Shown here: piece after piece, positions 9,251 through 18,392 of the stretch
Numbering within the stretch: position 1 is the first letter of the stretch
Layout: each line of letters begins with the position of its first letter
DNA from: Palsa-147 sp036513895
GTDB taxonomy: Bacteria; Acidobacteriota; Terriglobia; Acidiferrales; UBA7541
Reading direction: 5' to 3'
Length of the DNA stretch: 64,000 nt
Assembly: GCA_036513895.1 (NCBI GenBank)
Contig: DATBYF010000096.1
Location: forward strand, 1-64,000
Translations under genes and position numbers: made by a program
The notes under the pieces: generated by a model
Database searches by the model: none
What the model was told of the DNA's origin: nothing
What the model saw: only the letters and a program-made list of their open reading frames with translations

Positions 9251-10663
9251 ATGGTGATCTATTTGTCCGGAGAACCGCAACCCGCACCGGTGGAACCGAT
9301 ACCGTCATTCGATGAGCTAACGCCTCGAGAAATTGTCGTCGAACTCGATAAATACATCGTTGGCCAAAACGCCGCGAAGCGCGCCGTGGCTGTGGCGCTA
9401 CGCAACCGCGTACGCCGGCAGAAGCTTCAGCCGGAGATGGCGGAAGACGTTCTGCCCAAAAACATTTTGATGATTGGACCGACCGGCGTGGGCAAGACGG
9501 AAATCGCGCGGCGGCTTGCGCGGCTTGCCGGATGCCCTTTTGTGAAAGTGGAAGCTTCGAAGTATACGGAAGTGGGATACGTGGGCCGGGATGTTGAGTC
9601 CATGGTGCGCGATCTCATCGAAACTGGAATTGACATGGTGCGTGAGGAGAAACTCGACGAAGTGGCTGAGCGGGCCGAACAATCCGCGGAGGAGCGTCTT
9701 CTCGATCTTCTGCTGCCTCCAACGCCCGTGCCGGCTGAGTTGCCCGGGGCGATCGCGAACGACGCTCAGCGCAAAGAACAGGCGCAGCGGACGCGCGAAA
9801 AACTGCGCGTACAGCTTCGCGAAGGAAAACTCGATGCGCGGATGGTGGAAGTCGAAGTCCGCGAGCGCTCGATGCCGGCGTTTGAGATCGTGACAAATCA
9901 GGGCATCGAGGAAATGGACATTAACGTCAAGGACATGCTCTCGGGCGTTTTTGGCCAACAGAAAAAGAAGCGGAAGATGACGGTGGGCGAAGCTTTTGAT
10001 TACCTGATTCAGGAAGAAGAGAACCGGCTCGTGGATATGGACCACGTGACGAGGATTGCGCTCGAGCGCGTGGAGCAGATGGGGATTCTTTTTATTGATG
10101 AAATTGACAAGATTGCGGGGCGCGAATCAGGGCACGGGCCGGACGTGTCACGAGAAGGGGTTCAACGAGATATTTTGCCGATCGTCGAAGGCACGACGGT
10201 AAATACGCGATACGGCATGGTGCGCACTGACCACATACTTTTCATTGCGGCCGGCGCGTTCCACACGACCAAGCCTTCAGATTTGATTCCCGAGTTGCAG
10301 GGCCGCTTTCCCATTCGTGTTGAGCTGAGCTCTTTGAGCGAAGCGGATTTCATTCGCATTTTGACGGAGCCAAAAAACGCGCTTATCAAGCAGGCGATCG
10401 CTTTGCTTGAGACGGAAGGGTTGAAAATTGCGTTTACAGATGATGGAGTGGCCTCGATTGCGAAGTTTGCGGCCGTTGTAAATGAACAGACCGAGAACAT
10501 TGGGGCGCGCCGCCTGCACACGATTCTGGAAAAAGTGCTCGAAGAGATTTCGTTCGAGGCGCCCGAGCTGAAAAAGAAAAGTATTAAGATTGATTCGGCA
10601 TACGTGCAGAAGCAACTCGTGAATATCGTGAAAGACCAGGACCTCAGCCGCTACATTCTGTAG
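9251..10663 (+). CDS. hslU: ATP-dependent protease HslVU, ATPase subunit
   Basis: 470 residues. HslU is the AAA+ unfoldase that feeds substrates into HslV. LTPREIVVELDKYIVGQ starts the N-domain; Walker A is GPTGVGKT at residues 76-83; the pore-loop segment KYTEVGYVGRDVESMVRDLIE follows. A long charged I-domain covers about residues 125-260. Walker B is ILFIDEIDKIA near residue 280, and the sensor and arginine-finger regions include AAGAFHTTKPSDLIPELQGRFPIRVEL and NIGARRLHTILEKVLEE. The C-terminal tail ends DLSRYIL, the part that docks into HslV. The length is slightly more than the 443 residues of E. coli, with the additions in the N-terminus and I-domain. It forms an operon with hslV. Confidence 0.98.
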   Translation: MVIYLSGEPQPAPVEPIPSFDELTPREIVVELDKYIVGQNAAKRAVAVALRNRVRRQKLQPEMAEDVLPKNILMIGPTGVGKTEIARRLARLAGCPFVKVEASKYTEVGYVGRDVESMVRDLIETGIDMVREEKLDEVAERAEQSAEERLLDLLLPPTPVPAELPGAIANDAQRKEQAQRTREKLRVQLREGKLDARMVEVEVRERSMPAFEIVTNQGIEEMDINVKDMLSGVFGQQKKKRKMTVGEAFDYLIQEEENRLVDMDHVTRIALERVEQMGILFIDEIDKIAGRESGHGPDVSREGVQRDILPIVEGTTVNTRYGMVRTDHILFIAAGAFHTTKPSDLIPELQGRFPIRVELSSLSEADFIRILTEPKNALIKQAIALLETEGLKIAFTDDGVASIAKFAAVVNEQTENIGARRLHTILEKVLEEISFEAPELKKKSIKIDSAYVQKQLVNIVKDQDLSRYIL

Positions 10664-10679
10664 CGGCCAGATAATCGGA

Positions 10680-11924
10680 ATGAAAATGAGAAGAGCGGAA
10701 GCTGAGTTCCGCGCTTGTGCGGGCCGGACGCGGTCCGGAGTTCCGATTATCCGGCTTTTCATCGGGATATGTGTCGCTTCTCTCGCCGCGGGATGTGCTG
10801 CGCCGAGCGAGCCAACCACGCGTCACGCTCCTGCGCCGATCGCTGTGACTGGGCTGAGCGCTCGCCAACTGGGGACCCGCGTTTATTTGTCGTTCACGCT
10901 GCCGACAAAAACCGAAGATCACAAAGGGTTCAGTACGCCACTCTCGCTCGATATCTACTGGGAATTTATCGCGGCGAGCGCTGCGACGCCCGAGGCGGCT
11001 GCCGTCGAAAAGCAAAATACTCTCGTTCGAGTCCCATCCGCGCTCATGAGCCAGTACACGCACGAAGGTCGCGTTCTCGTTCCCGTTGAATTGAATCCGG
11101 AAGATTTGCAGGGCCACTTTGGCGGGAGGACGGCGTTCGTGGTGAAAACGCGGCTTTCGTCGCGGCGAGCGTCCGAGGCTTCCAATGTTGCCATCGTGCG
11201 CGTGTATCCACCGCCCGCGCCGATTTCCGATCTTGCTGCGACGGTCACGCAGGAAGCCGTCGAGTTGAAATGGACAGCGGTTAGGCCGCAAGCGGCGCCG
11301 AGCGGTTTGCCAAATGCGAATGCAACGCCCGCTGTGAGCTATCGCGTTTATCGAACGGAAAAAACTGCCGCGACGGTCAACGCGGGAAATTCGGCTGTTG
11401 CGACAACTTCGGCCCCGAGCGCGCCCCTTTCCGATTTGCTCGGCGAAAGTCCGGCGGCGTCGTTCCGCGACGCAACTTTCGAATTCGGCCATTCTTATGC
11501 GTACTCAGTTCGTAGCGTTGTTCGATATGGCACGTCGCCCGATGGATCGGTGGAGTCGGATGAATCGAATTTGCTCGCGCTCACGCCCAAGGATATTTTT
11601 CCTCCCGCCGCGCCGCAGGGATTGGTTGCGGTCCCTGTTCCGGCAACATCAAGCGGCCCGGCTGGCATCGAACTTTCGTGGGCCATCAGCGCCGAACGCG
11701 ATTTAGCCGGCTACAACATCTATCGTAGCGACCAGGATCCCAAATCTCCCCGGCGATTGAACCAGAGTACGTTGCTGACGCCCGCGTATCGTGATATCAC
11801 TGTGCGTCCGGGACGCCTCTATACTTACACCGTCACGGCCGTTGATCGTGCCGGCAATGAAAGCCCCGCGAGCGAACCGGTGACCGACGGAATTTCTGCG
11901 GCGGAAGGGGAATCGAGCCAATAA
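10680..11924 (+). CDS. Lipoprotein with fibronectin type III repeats
   Basis: 414 residues with a type II signal peptide: the hydrophobic stretch IIRLFIGICVASLAAGC ends in a lipobox with Cys39. The mature part begins with a Pro/Thr-rich linker, followed by fibronectin type III-like domains: a first one (ITGLSARQLGTRVYLSF-like), a second (PPAPISDLAATVTQEAVELKW, with YRVYRTEKTA) and a third (PPAAPQGLVAVPVPATSSGP, with LSWAISAERDLAGYNIYRSD and YTYTVTAVDRAGNES). The YNIYR and TAVDRAGNES signatures are typical. It is probably an outer-membrane anchored binding or scaffolding protein. The start is uncertain because the residues before the hydrophobic core are unusually many (about 20). It follows hslU by 16 bases, but a functional link is not obvious. 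Confidence 0.82.
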   Translation: MKMRRAEAEFRACAGRTRSGVPIIRLFIGICVASLAAGCAAPSEPTTRHAPAPIAVTGLSARQLGTRVYLSFTLPTKTEDHKGFSTPLSLDIYWEFIAASAATPEAAAVEKQNTLVRVPSALMSQYTHEGRVLVPVELNPEDLQGHFGGRTAFVVKTRLSSRRASEASNVAIVRVYPPPAPISDLAATVTQEAVELKWTAVRPQAAPSGLPNANATPAVSYRVYRTEKTAATVNAGNSAVATTSAPSAPLSDLLGESPAASFRDATFEFGHSYAYSVRSVVRYGTSPDGSVESDESNLLALTPKDIFPPAAPQGLVAVPVPATSSGPAGIELSWAISAERDLAGYNIYRSDQDPKSPRRLNQSTLLTPAYRDITVRPGRLYTYTVTAVDRAGNESPASEPVTDGISAAEGESSQ

Positions 11925-11926
11925 GT

Positions 11927-12409
11927 ATGAGGGTCGAAGGAACAAATCCGCACCGCGTGTGGAACGTCTTTCAGAGTCCCGTGATCCACACCGGAATATT
12001 TGCGGGCGTGTTGCTTGTCGGGGTAATGTTAGGTTCGCTCATTGCGGCCACTCGCATGCCACAATTTGATTCGCTTGCCGCGCTGCGGAATCTTGTATGT
12101 TACGGTGCGTTTGGGCTGGCGATGACGATTCCGGTGGCGCGTTATTTCGGATCTCCCTGGCGATTGTTCACGGCGGGAATTACGGCGTGGTCGATACTAG
12201 CTGCGGCGTATGCTGCCGCGACGATGTTCTTCGACAACCTTATCAATCGTCTGGGAATGACCCCGCTCCACTTGCTCATGCTGGGCGGCGTGATTTACGG
12301 CGTGCTTGCCGTCGGCGTTTGGGTAGCGTCATCTGTTGTTTCTCTCATCTGGCACCACGCGCCGGTCGCCCACGTAAGAACAATTGAAGTGCCCATCCGC
12401 AAGCGATGA
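11927..12409 (+). CDS. Small integral membrane protein, unknown function
   Basis: 160 residues with four predicted membrane segments: GIFAGVLLVGVMLGSLIAA, LVCYGAFGLAMTIPVA, AGITAWSILAAAYAAATMFF and GGVIYGVLAVGVWVASSVVSLI. The C-terminus carries a positively charged tail. No family motif is recognised. It starts two bases after the lipoprotein gene and its stop overlaps the start of the FAH gene in an ATGA, so the three genes are probably translated together. Confidence 0.7.
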   Translation: MRVEGTNPHRVWNVFQSPVIHTGIFAGVLLVGVMLGSLIAATRMPQFDSLAALRNLVCYGAFGLAMTIPVARYFGSPWRLFTAGITAWSILAAAYAAATMFFDNLINRLGMTPLHLLMLGGVIYGVLAVGVWVASSVVSLIWHHAPVAHVRTIEVPIRKR

Positions 12410-13215
12410 AGCTGTGCCGCTTTCAGCCGCTTGAATTTTCCGCCGCTTTAATTACGCGCGACGACACGGAGTTGCGCCCGGCGACCTCCTATGGATTGAT
12501 CGAAGGCGAACGAGTCCGCGAGATTCTCAGCCTTTTCGGCAGGCTGGAATTTACCGGGCGCGATTGGTTGCTGGAAGATGTTCGCTTGCTTGTGCCCGTT
12601 GAGCCATCCAAAATTGTTTGCGTCGGCCGAAATTACGCGGAACACGCCGCTGAACTTGGCAACGAAGTTCCGAAAGAACCACTGATTTTTTTGAAGCCGC
12701 CGTCATCCGTGATCGGTCCCGACGAGCCGATCATTTTGCCGAGCATCTCGGAACGAGTGGACTACGAAGGCGAATTAGCCATCGTGATCGGCGAGCGGCT
12801 TCATCTGCCGGCCGAGGACGACGATTTGCGCCGCTGCATTCTCGGCTTCACTTGCCTGAATGACGTAACCGCTCGGGACATTCAGAAACGCGACGTCCAA
12901 TTCACGCGTGGCAAAAGCTTCGATACATTCTGTCCGATTGGTCCCGTAATCGAGACTCAATTGGATGTTGCTTCGGCAACGGTCGAAACACGCGTGAACG
13001 GCAACTGTAAGCAGATTGGTCACATATCTGGCATGGTTTTCCCCATCGAAGTTATAATTCGCTGGATTGCACGGGTCATGACGCTGCTGCCCGGCGATGT
13101 CATCGCAACGGGAACACCGCCCGGCGTTGGTCCCTTGGGCGATGGTGACGTCGTCGAGGTGATCGTTAGCGGCGTTGGATGCCTTCGCAATCCGGTCGCT
13201 GCAGAAGTCGACTGA
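12406..13215 (+). CDS. Fumarylacetoacetate hydrolase (FAH) family protein
   Basis: 269 residues. The family hydrolyses or isomerises or decarboxylates small 2,4-dioxo or 2-oxo acids (FAHD1, YcgM and HpcE relatives). The core runs from KIVCVGRNYAEHAAELGNE through PLIFLKPPSSVIGPDEPI, then the metal site in VDYEGELAIVIG (the two Glu) and LGFTCLNDVTARDIQ (Asp). GKSFDTFCPIGPVI and GDVIATGTPPGVGP complete the signature. An N-terminal half-domain of about 65 residues precedes it, as in most bacterial members. The start overlaps the preceding gene by four bases. The actual substrate cannot be told; oxaloacetate or acylpyruvates are known for near relatives. Confidence 0.92.
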   Translation: MKLCRFQPLEFSAALITRDDTELRPATSYGLIEGERVREILSLFGRLEFTGRDWLLEDVRLLVPVEPSKIVCVGRNYAEHAAELGNEVPKEPLIFLKPPSSVIGPDEPIILPSISERVDYEGELAIVIGERLHLPAEDDDLRRCILGFTCLNDVTARDIQKRDVQFTRGKSFDTFCPIGPVIETQLDVASATVETRVNGNCKQIGHISGMVFPIEVIIRWIARVMTLLPGDVIATGTPPGVGPLGDGDVVEVIVSGVGCLRNPVAAEVD

Positions 13216-13242
13216 ATTTCCGTCGGGCAATTCGGATCCGCA

Positions 13243-13704
13243 TTGAAACAGGTTCTCGAAAATTGGCACCACTACCTGCCGCTTGCCGGTGTCGGCGTGG
13301 CTGTCCTCATCGCCGCGTACTTTGCTTTGCGGAAACGCGAAATTGACCCCAACGAGATCGAACGCGAGCGGCGTCTCTATCTCAATCGCATCGGGCGCAT
13401 CGTGGAAGGCCAGGTTCTCGAGATCGAAGATAAAATCGCTGCTCCCAAGCCCGAACCGCCGCGCGGAATTTTCGGGCGGCGCAAAAGCGTGCCAAACGGG
13501 ACCGCCAGCGTTGCGACGATGCTGCTGCACTACACTTATTCGATTTCGGGCGTAACTTACGAAACGGCACAGGACATCACCGGTATGGAACAACGCGCGG
13601 CACTGAGCCGCGCCGTTGTCGGCAAGGCCGCCAGCGTGAAGTACGATCCTTCGAACCCGAGCAATTCCATTCTCATCGCCGACGATTGGTCCGGCCTTCA
13701 CTAG
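13243..13704 (+). CDS. Membrane-anchored protein, DUF3592-like
   Basis: 153 residues. One N-terminal membrane segment (YLPLAGVGVAVLIAAYFAL) is followed by a charged linker and a small beta domain: VEGQVLEIED, a proline-rich insert, then MLLHYTYSISGVTYETAQDI and ASVKYDPSNPSNSILI. The order of VEG-V, Y-Y-V-G-Y and VKYDPSNPSNS resembles DUF3592-type proteins, which are of unknown role. The start TTG at 13243 is the best in frame but has only a weak ribosome site, so the true start is uncertain. It sits 27 bases after the FAH gene and about 100 bases before the carboxylase genes. Confidence 0.65.
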   Translation: MKQVLENWHHYLPLAGVGVAVLIAAYFALRKREIDPNEIERERRLYLNRIGRIVEGQVLEIEDKIAAPKPEPPRGIFGRRKSVPNGTASVATMLLHYTYSISGVTYETAQDITGMEQRAALSRAVVGKAASVKYDPSNPSNSILIADDWSGLH

Positions 13705-13807
13705 GAATTCGACTGCTTGCTTGCGACGCGCTTTGCTGCGGACCTTGCTGCGCGCCGCATGCTATGGCACGCTACCGCTTCGCGATTTGCCGCGAACAAA
13801 AGGCCAT

Positions 13808-15376
13808 ATGACCCTCTCCGGTAAGCGCCACGATCGCCTCGAAGAATTGCGTCGCCACAACACTGAAGCGGAAATTGGCGGCGGTGTCGAACGCCGAGAG
13901 AAGCAGCATAAGGAAGGCAAGCTCGCCGCGCGCGAGCGTATCGAGTTGCTGCTCGACGAAGGAACGTTCGAAGAACTCGACAAGTTTGTCAGGCATCGCT
14001 GCGACGATTTCGGCATGGAGAAACAGAAGCCGATGGGCGATGGCTTTATCACTGGCTATGGGCGAATTGACGGGCGGCTCGTTTATGTTTTCGCGCAGGA
14101 TTTCACGGTTTTTGGTGGATCGCTCTCTGAGACGAACGCGCAAAAAATCATCAAAGTCATGGATCTGGCAATGCGGACCGGCGCTCCCATTATCGGCTTG
14201 AATGATTCCGGCGGGGCACGGATTCAGGAAGGCGTGATGTCGCTCGCGGGCTACGCCGATATTTTTCTGCGCAACACGCTTGCGAGCGGCGTTGTGCCGC
14301 AAATTAGCGCGGTGATGGGGCCGTGCGCAGGCGGTGCCGTCTATTCGCCCGCGATCACTGACTTTATTTTCATGACGCGCGACACTTCATACATGTTCGT
14401 TACGGGCCCCGACGTGATCAGGACCGTGACGCATGAAGAAGTGACGAAGAACGAACTGGGCGGCGCGATGACGCACAACGAGAAAAGCGGCGTCGCACAC
14501 TTTGTGGCGCGGGACGATGCGGAATGCCTGGCGATGATCCGCGAGCTTTTCGGTTATTTGCCATCGAATAATCTCGAGGATCCACCACGCCGCCAGAGCG
14601 ACGATCCTTGGGACCGCAAGGACGCGGCGCTTAACTCCGTGGTGCCCGACGATCCGATGAAGCCGTACGACATTAAGGATGTGATTCACGCAATTGTGGA
14701 TGATGGCGATTTTTTTGAAGTGCACGAACATTTCGCCGGGAACATCGTGGTCGGATTGGCACGGCTCGAGGGCCGGTCTGTTGGGATCGTCGCGAACCAA
14801 CCGGCAAATCTCGCTGGAGTTCTCGACATCAACGCATCGGTGAAAGGCGCGCGATTCGTGCGCTTCTGCGATGCGTTTAATATTCCGCTCATAACGTTCG
14901 AGGATGTTCCTGGATTTCTTCCCGGTACGCAGCAGGAGTGGGGAGGAATCATCAAGCATGGCGCGAAGTTGCTTTTTGCATTCGCTGAGGCTACGGTGCC
15001 AAAAATTACTGTGATCACGCGGAAAGCTTATGGCGGTGCTTACTGCGTCATGTCGTCAAAACACATTCGGACAGATATGAATTATGCGTGGCCGTCGGCG
15101 GAGATTGCGGTGATGGGGCCGGAAGGCGCCGTGAATATCGTCTATAAACGGGAAATCGAGAAGGCTGCGGAGTCGGAGCGGGATGCGTTGCGCGCGGAAA
15201 AGGTGGAAGAATTTCGCGAACTCTTTGCGAATCCGTACGTCGCGGCCGAGCGCGGCTACATTGATGCTGTAATCGAGCCTGCTGAGACGCGCGCCAAACT
15301 TATTACGGCGCTTCGCTCCCTCGAAAATAAAAGAGACGTCAATCCCCGCAAAAAGCACGGCAACATACCCCTGTAG
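13808..15376 (+). CDS. Acyl-CoA carboxylase beta subunit (propionyl-CoA carboxylase type carboxyltransferase)
   Basis: 522 residues; moves the carboxyl group from carboxybiotin to an acyl-CoA. The chain starts with the typical helix RLEELRRHNTEAEIGGG. The N-terminal crotonase-like half includes FTVFGGSLSETNAQKI, NDSGGARIQEGV and GPCAGGAVYSPA, and the C-terminal half LPGTQQEWGGIIKHGAKLL and ITRKAYGGAYCVM. The end, NPRKKHGNIPL, is the usual PccB ending. Asp423 in RTDMNYAWP lies where, to my memory, propionyl-preferring enzymes carry the Asp reported to decide substrate choice (D422 in Streptomyces coelicolor PccB). ATG 13808 is preferred over an upstream in-frame start because family members begin here. 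Biotin carboxylase and carrier genes follow within 3 kb, so the genes together make a full enzyme. Confidence 0.93.
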   Translation: MTLSGKRHDRLEELRRHNTEAEIGGGVERREKQHKEGKLAARERIELLLDEGTFEELDKFVRHRCDDFGMEKQKPMGDGFITGYGRIDGRLVYVFAQDFTVFGGSLSETNAQKIIKVMDLAMRTGAPIIGLNDSGGARIQEGVMSLAGYADIFLRNTLASGVVPQISAVMGPCAGGAVYSPAITDFIFMTRDTSYMFVTGPDVIRTVTHEEVTKNELGGAMTHNEKSGVAHFVARDDAECLAMIRELFGYLPSNNLEDPPRRQSDDPWDRKDAALNSVVPDDPMKPYDIKDVIHAIVDDGDFFEVHEHFAGNIVVGLARLEGRSVGIVANQPANLAGVLDINASVKGARFVRFCDAFNIPLITFEDVPGFLPGTQQEWGGIIKHGAKLLFAFAEATVPKITVITRKAYGGAYCVMSSKHIRTDMNYAWPSAEIAVMGPEGAVNIVYKREIEKAAESERDALRAEKVEEFRELFANPYVAAERGYIDAVIEPAETRAKLITALRSLENKRDVNPRKKHGNIPL

Positions 15377-15510
15377 CAGGCATAGATTTGACTAGAGTCA
15401 TCCTCTGCGGCGGCAAAAATTGTTTAATAAAATACAAGCGCGCTGGATTTCGGCACCGCGTTGGGATAGGATTCATTGGGTTTTTCACAACTATCCTTCC
15501 TGGAGTGTGC

Positions 15511-16194
15511 ATGACGAATAGCGGCAGTTCTATTCTTGCGGGCCTTGACCGGCTCGTCGAGAAATATCATCTTCTGAAGCATCCGTTTTATCGGGCGTGG
15601 ACGCAGGGGACACTTTCCCATGAATCCCTGGCGCTTTATGCCGAACAGTACTACCAACACGTTCGGGCCTTTCCGGAGAATTTGAAGCGGTTGGCATCGC
15701 GAGCGAATGGCGAATTGCGAATCTTAGTTGACGAAAATTTGGCGGAGGAACTCGATCCCGCGGGACCACATCCGGCACTTTGGCGGCAATTTGCGAACTC
15801 TGTTGGCGCGAGCGATGCGGACATCGATTCGACGAGGCCGCTGCCGGGCGTCGCGGCGCTACTCGACGCGTTCGATGAGCTTTCGGAAAATTGCTCGAAA
15901 GCGCAGGCGGTGGCGGCGTTTTACGTTTACGAAGCGCAGGTACCAGAAATTGCAACACAGAAAATCGCCGGGCTGAAGAAATATTACGGCGTTACAGCAG
16001 AGCCTGCGTTGCGATATTTTGCTGTCCACGAAGAGGCCGACGTGCGGCATCGCGCCGCCTGGCGCCAATGGCTCGGGGCGCAGCCAGCTTCCGAGTCAGG
16101 ACCGATCATGGTAGCTGCCGAACGAACGCTGAAAGCCTTGTGGGGCGCGCTCGATGCGGTTTATCCGCAAGGCTGCGCTTATTCCAAAAACTAA
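15511..16194 (+). CDS. TenA/PqqC-fold iron-containing protein, CADD-like
   Basis: 227 residues of the haem-oxygenase-like all-helical fold. Family features are LLKHPFYRAWTQGTLSHESLALYAEQYYQHVRAFP, ENLAEELDPAGPHPALW and a late ALRYFAVHEEADVRH; the Glu and His residues of these helices make the di-metal site. It looks closest to the CADD group, in which the Chlamydia protein makes p-aminobenzoate for folate from one of its own tyrosines; whether that holds here is not shown. ATG 15511 has GGAG at 15502-15505 and was preferred to an earlier in-frame start. The gene lies between the carboxyltransferase and biotin carboxylase genes on the same strand. A short T-run follows the stop at 16209-16215, perhaps a weak terminator. 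Confidence 0.82.
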   Translation: MTNSGSSILAGLDRLVEKYHLLKHPFYRAWTQGTLSHESLALYAEQYYQHVRAFPENLKRLASRANGELRILVDENLAEELDPAGPHPALWRQFANSVGASDADIDSTRPLPGVAALLDAFDELSENCSKAQAVAAFYVYEAQVPEIATQKIAGLKKYYGVTAEPALRYFAVHEEADVRHRAAWRQWLGAQPASESGPIMVAAERTLKALWGALDAVYPQGCAYSKN

Positions 16195-16322
16195 CGGTTA
16201 GCAGCGATTTTTTTCTCGTTTGTAGGGTAGCTCTCGTTTACGCCAGTTCGAAGGGCTGCCCTTTGACAGAAGCTAGCCCAAGAACCTCCTTCGTGCGTGT
16301 TAGAATCCCGTCTTCGACGCGC

Positions 16323-17846
16323 ATGCTCAAGAAAATTCTAATCGCAAATCGCGGTGAAATTGCCGTGCGCATTTTGCGCGCGTGCCATGAAATGGATATC
16401 GTGGGAGTTGCCGTTTATAGCGATGCCGATCGCGCTTCGCTTCACGTACGAATGGCAGATGAGGCATATCGCATCGGGCCTGCACCCTCGCGGCAAAGCT
16501 ATTTGGTCATTGAGAACATTATTGCCGCGGCGCGCGAAGCAGGCTGCGATGCTATTCATCCCGGCTACGGATTCCTCGCCGAAAATCCCGCGCTTGCAAG
16601 AGCGTGCGTCGCGTCGGGTATTACATTCATCGGACCTTCTGCTCAGGCGATGGAACAGCTTGGATCGAAGACTTCGGCGCGGCAGTTGGCACGTGCAGTG
16701 GGTGTGCCTACGGTTCCTGGGACTCTCGAACCTATTCAAGACGTCGAAGCAGCGCTTGAGGCTGCGAAGACCATTGGATTTCCCGTCGTCCTGAAGGCCG
16801 TTGCGGGCGGCGGCGGAAAAGGAATGCGGCGTGTCGAACGCGAGACCGACTTTCTCGGGGCGTGGCGAGATGCTTCCTCGGAAGCGCTAAACGCTTTCGG
16901 CGACTCGCGGCTCTATCTGGAGAAGTATCTTTCGCGGCCGCGCCATATCGAAATCCAAATTCTCGCGGACACCCACGGAAACACGATCTACCTCGGTGAG
17001 CGGGAGTGCTCCGTGCAGCGGCGTTATCAAAAAGTGATCGAAGAGGCGCCGTCGCCAGTGATGACGCCTGAGTTGCGTCGCGCGATGGGCGAAGCGGCCG
17101 TGAAACTCGCCCGTGCGGGCAGTTACGTTAGCGCGGGAACATGCGAATTTCTCGTTAATGAAGAGAAGAATTTTTATTTTCTCGAGATGAACACACGATT
17201 GCAGGTGGAGCATCCGGTGACGGAGATGGTGACGGCGCTCGATCTCGTGAAGCTACAAATTCGCGTCGCGGCGGGCGAGAGATTGCCGCTTACGCAAGCC
17301 GGCGTTGCGCTTCGCGGGCACGCTATCGAGTGCCGCATTTACGCTGAAGACCCCGAGAACAATTTCTTTCCGTCTCCCGGCACGATCACATATTTTGCGG
17401 CGCCTTCCGGACCTGGAATTCGCCTCGACGAAGGCGTCTATCCCGGTTGGATCGTGCCGAGCGATTACGACCCTATGCTCGCGAAGTTGATTGCCTGGGG
17501 CAGCGATCGTGAGGAAGCTATCGCCAGGTTGGTCCGTGCGCTCGGAGAAACTCAGATAGGCGGCATCCGCACAAACGTCAATTTCTTTCGACGCATTCTT
17601 GGCGACAAAGATTTTGTCCGCGCGAATATCCATACGAGATGGCTCGATGATTTCATCGACCGCGACAAAAATGCGGCGCGAGATGAAGCGGACTTAGCCG
17701 CGGAAGATGCGGCGGCGATTGCGCTGGCGTTTTGGCACAGTGCGCGGAATGGCGGGGCGACGCCTACGCCGAATGGCGCCGGGAGCGATTCGCGTTGGAA
17801 GTACGAGGGGCGGCGGGAGCAGATTGAGCGCCTCGCGAGGGACTGA
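16323..17846 (+). CDS. Acyl-CoA/acetyl-CoA carboxylase, biotin carboxylase subunit
   Basis: 507 residues; ATP-dependent carboxylation of biotin on its carrier protein. The N-terminal domain begins KKILIANRGEIAVRILRAC. The ATP-grasp domain contains the glycine-rich loop VAGGGGKGMR, then EKYLSRPRHIEIQILAD, ERECSVQRRYQKVIEEAPSP, and FLEMNTRLQVEHPVTEM with the catalytic residues. The C-terminal domain has RGHAIECRIYAEDP and DPMLAKLIAWGSDREEA. About 55 extra residues at the end are charged and alanine-rich, which suggests a linker remnant of a longer alpha subunit. The carrier domain is encoded separately 21 bases downstream. With the beta subunit at 13808 it forms a split propionyl/acyl-CoA carboxylase. 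ATG 16323 is fixed by family alignment; the frame is open further upstream by chance. Confidence 0.95.
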   Translation: MLKKILIANRGEIAVRILRACHEMDIVGVAVYSDADRASLHVRMADEAYRIGPAPSRQSYLVIENIIAAAREAGCDAIHPGYGFLAENPALARACVASGITFIGPSAQAMEQLGSKTSARQLARAVGVPTVPGTLEPIQDVEAALEAAKTIGFPVVLKAVAGGGGKGMRRVERETDFLGAWRDASSEALNAFGDSRLYLEKYLSRPRHIEIQILADTHGNTIYLGERECSVQRRYQKVIEEAPSPVMTPELRRAMGEAAVKLARAGSYVSAGTCEFLVNEEKNFYFLEMNTRLQVEHPVTEMVTALDLVKLQIRVAAGERLPLTQAGVALRGHAIECRIYAEDPENNFFPSPGTITYFAAPSGPGIRLDEGVYPGWIVPSDYDPMLAKLIAWGSDREEAIARLVRALGETQIGGIRTNVNFFRRILGDKDFVRANIHTRWLDDFIDRDKNAARDEADLAAEDAAAIALAFWHSARNGGATPTPNGAGSDSRWKYEGRREQIERLARD

Positions 17847-17867
17847 CTTCGTCGAAAGTGAAATGCG

Positions 17868-18362
17868 TTGAAACTCGACATCACAATCGGTGAACGGAAG
17901 CGACGAGTTGCGCTGGATCGCATGGGCTCGGTCGTTCAAGGACTGATTGATGGCCGCAGAGTGCAGGCTGATGTGGTTTCACTGCGCGATGGAAGGTACT
18001 CCATTCTCATAGGGGGGCGCTCGATTGAAGTGCGCGTCGAGGAGGGTCCTGCGGGCTTCCGGGTAATTTCAGGCGGACGCGAACTTAATGCGAGCATTAG
18101 CGACCCTCGCAAATTCCGCCGCGGCGCCGGACAGCTCTCAGCGGAGGGCCGGCAAAATGTAAATGCGCCGATGCCGGGAAAGGTCGTTCGTTTACTGGTC
18201 AAGCTCGGAGAAGTGGTGAAAGTTGGCCAGGGATTGTTCGTGATCGAAGCGATGAAGATGCAGAACGAAATTCGCTCACCGAAATCCGGCATTGTGGAAA
18301 AACTTCTCGCGGTGGAAGGACAGCCCGTGAATTCAGGAGAAACGCTTGCGGTAGTAGCTTGA
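17868..18362 (+). CDS. Biotin carboxyl carrier protein of acyl-CoA carboxylase
   Basis: 164 residues. The C-terminal 75 residues are a biotinyl domain: NVNAPMPGKVVRLLVKLGE, then the biotin attachment motif EAMKMQ with Lys130, and SPKSGIVEKLLAVEGQPV. The N-terminal half (about 90 residues, with DADVVSLRDG-like strands and SILIGGRSIEVRVEE) resembles the BT domain that links carboxylase subunits in propionyl-CoA carboxylases. The only in-frame start is TTG 17868, with a weak purine stretch upstream. It lies directly behind the biotin carboxylase gene, so translation is probably coupled. Confidence 0.92.
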   Translation: MKLDITIGERKRRVALDRMGSVVQGLIDGRRVQADVVSLRDGRYSILIGGRSIEVRVEEGPAGFRVISGGRELNASISDPRKFRRGAGQLSAEGRQNVNAPMPGKVVRLLVKLGEVVKVGQGLFVIEAMKMQNEIRSPKSGIVEKLLAVEGQPVNSGETLAVVA

Positions 18363-18392
18363 GCCGCAACCGCTGGCGATCTCCGCCGCCGA

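Noticed and set aside
15041..15052. Cysteine in YGGAYCVM of the carboxyltransferase as a possible specificity change.
   Set aside because: The residue reported to decide propionyl against acetyl preference is, as far as I recall, the Asp a few residues on, which is present (Asp423); Cys or Asp in the first position both occur in the family.
15891..16322. Extension of the biotin carboxylase frame 432 bases upstream into the CADD-like gene.
   Set aside because: The biotin carboxylase family begins at KKILIANRGE; the upstream part is low in features and overlaps another gene.
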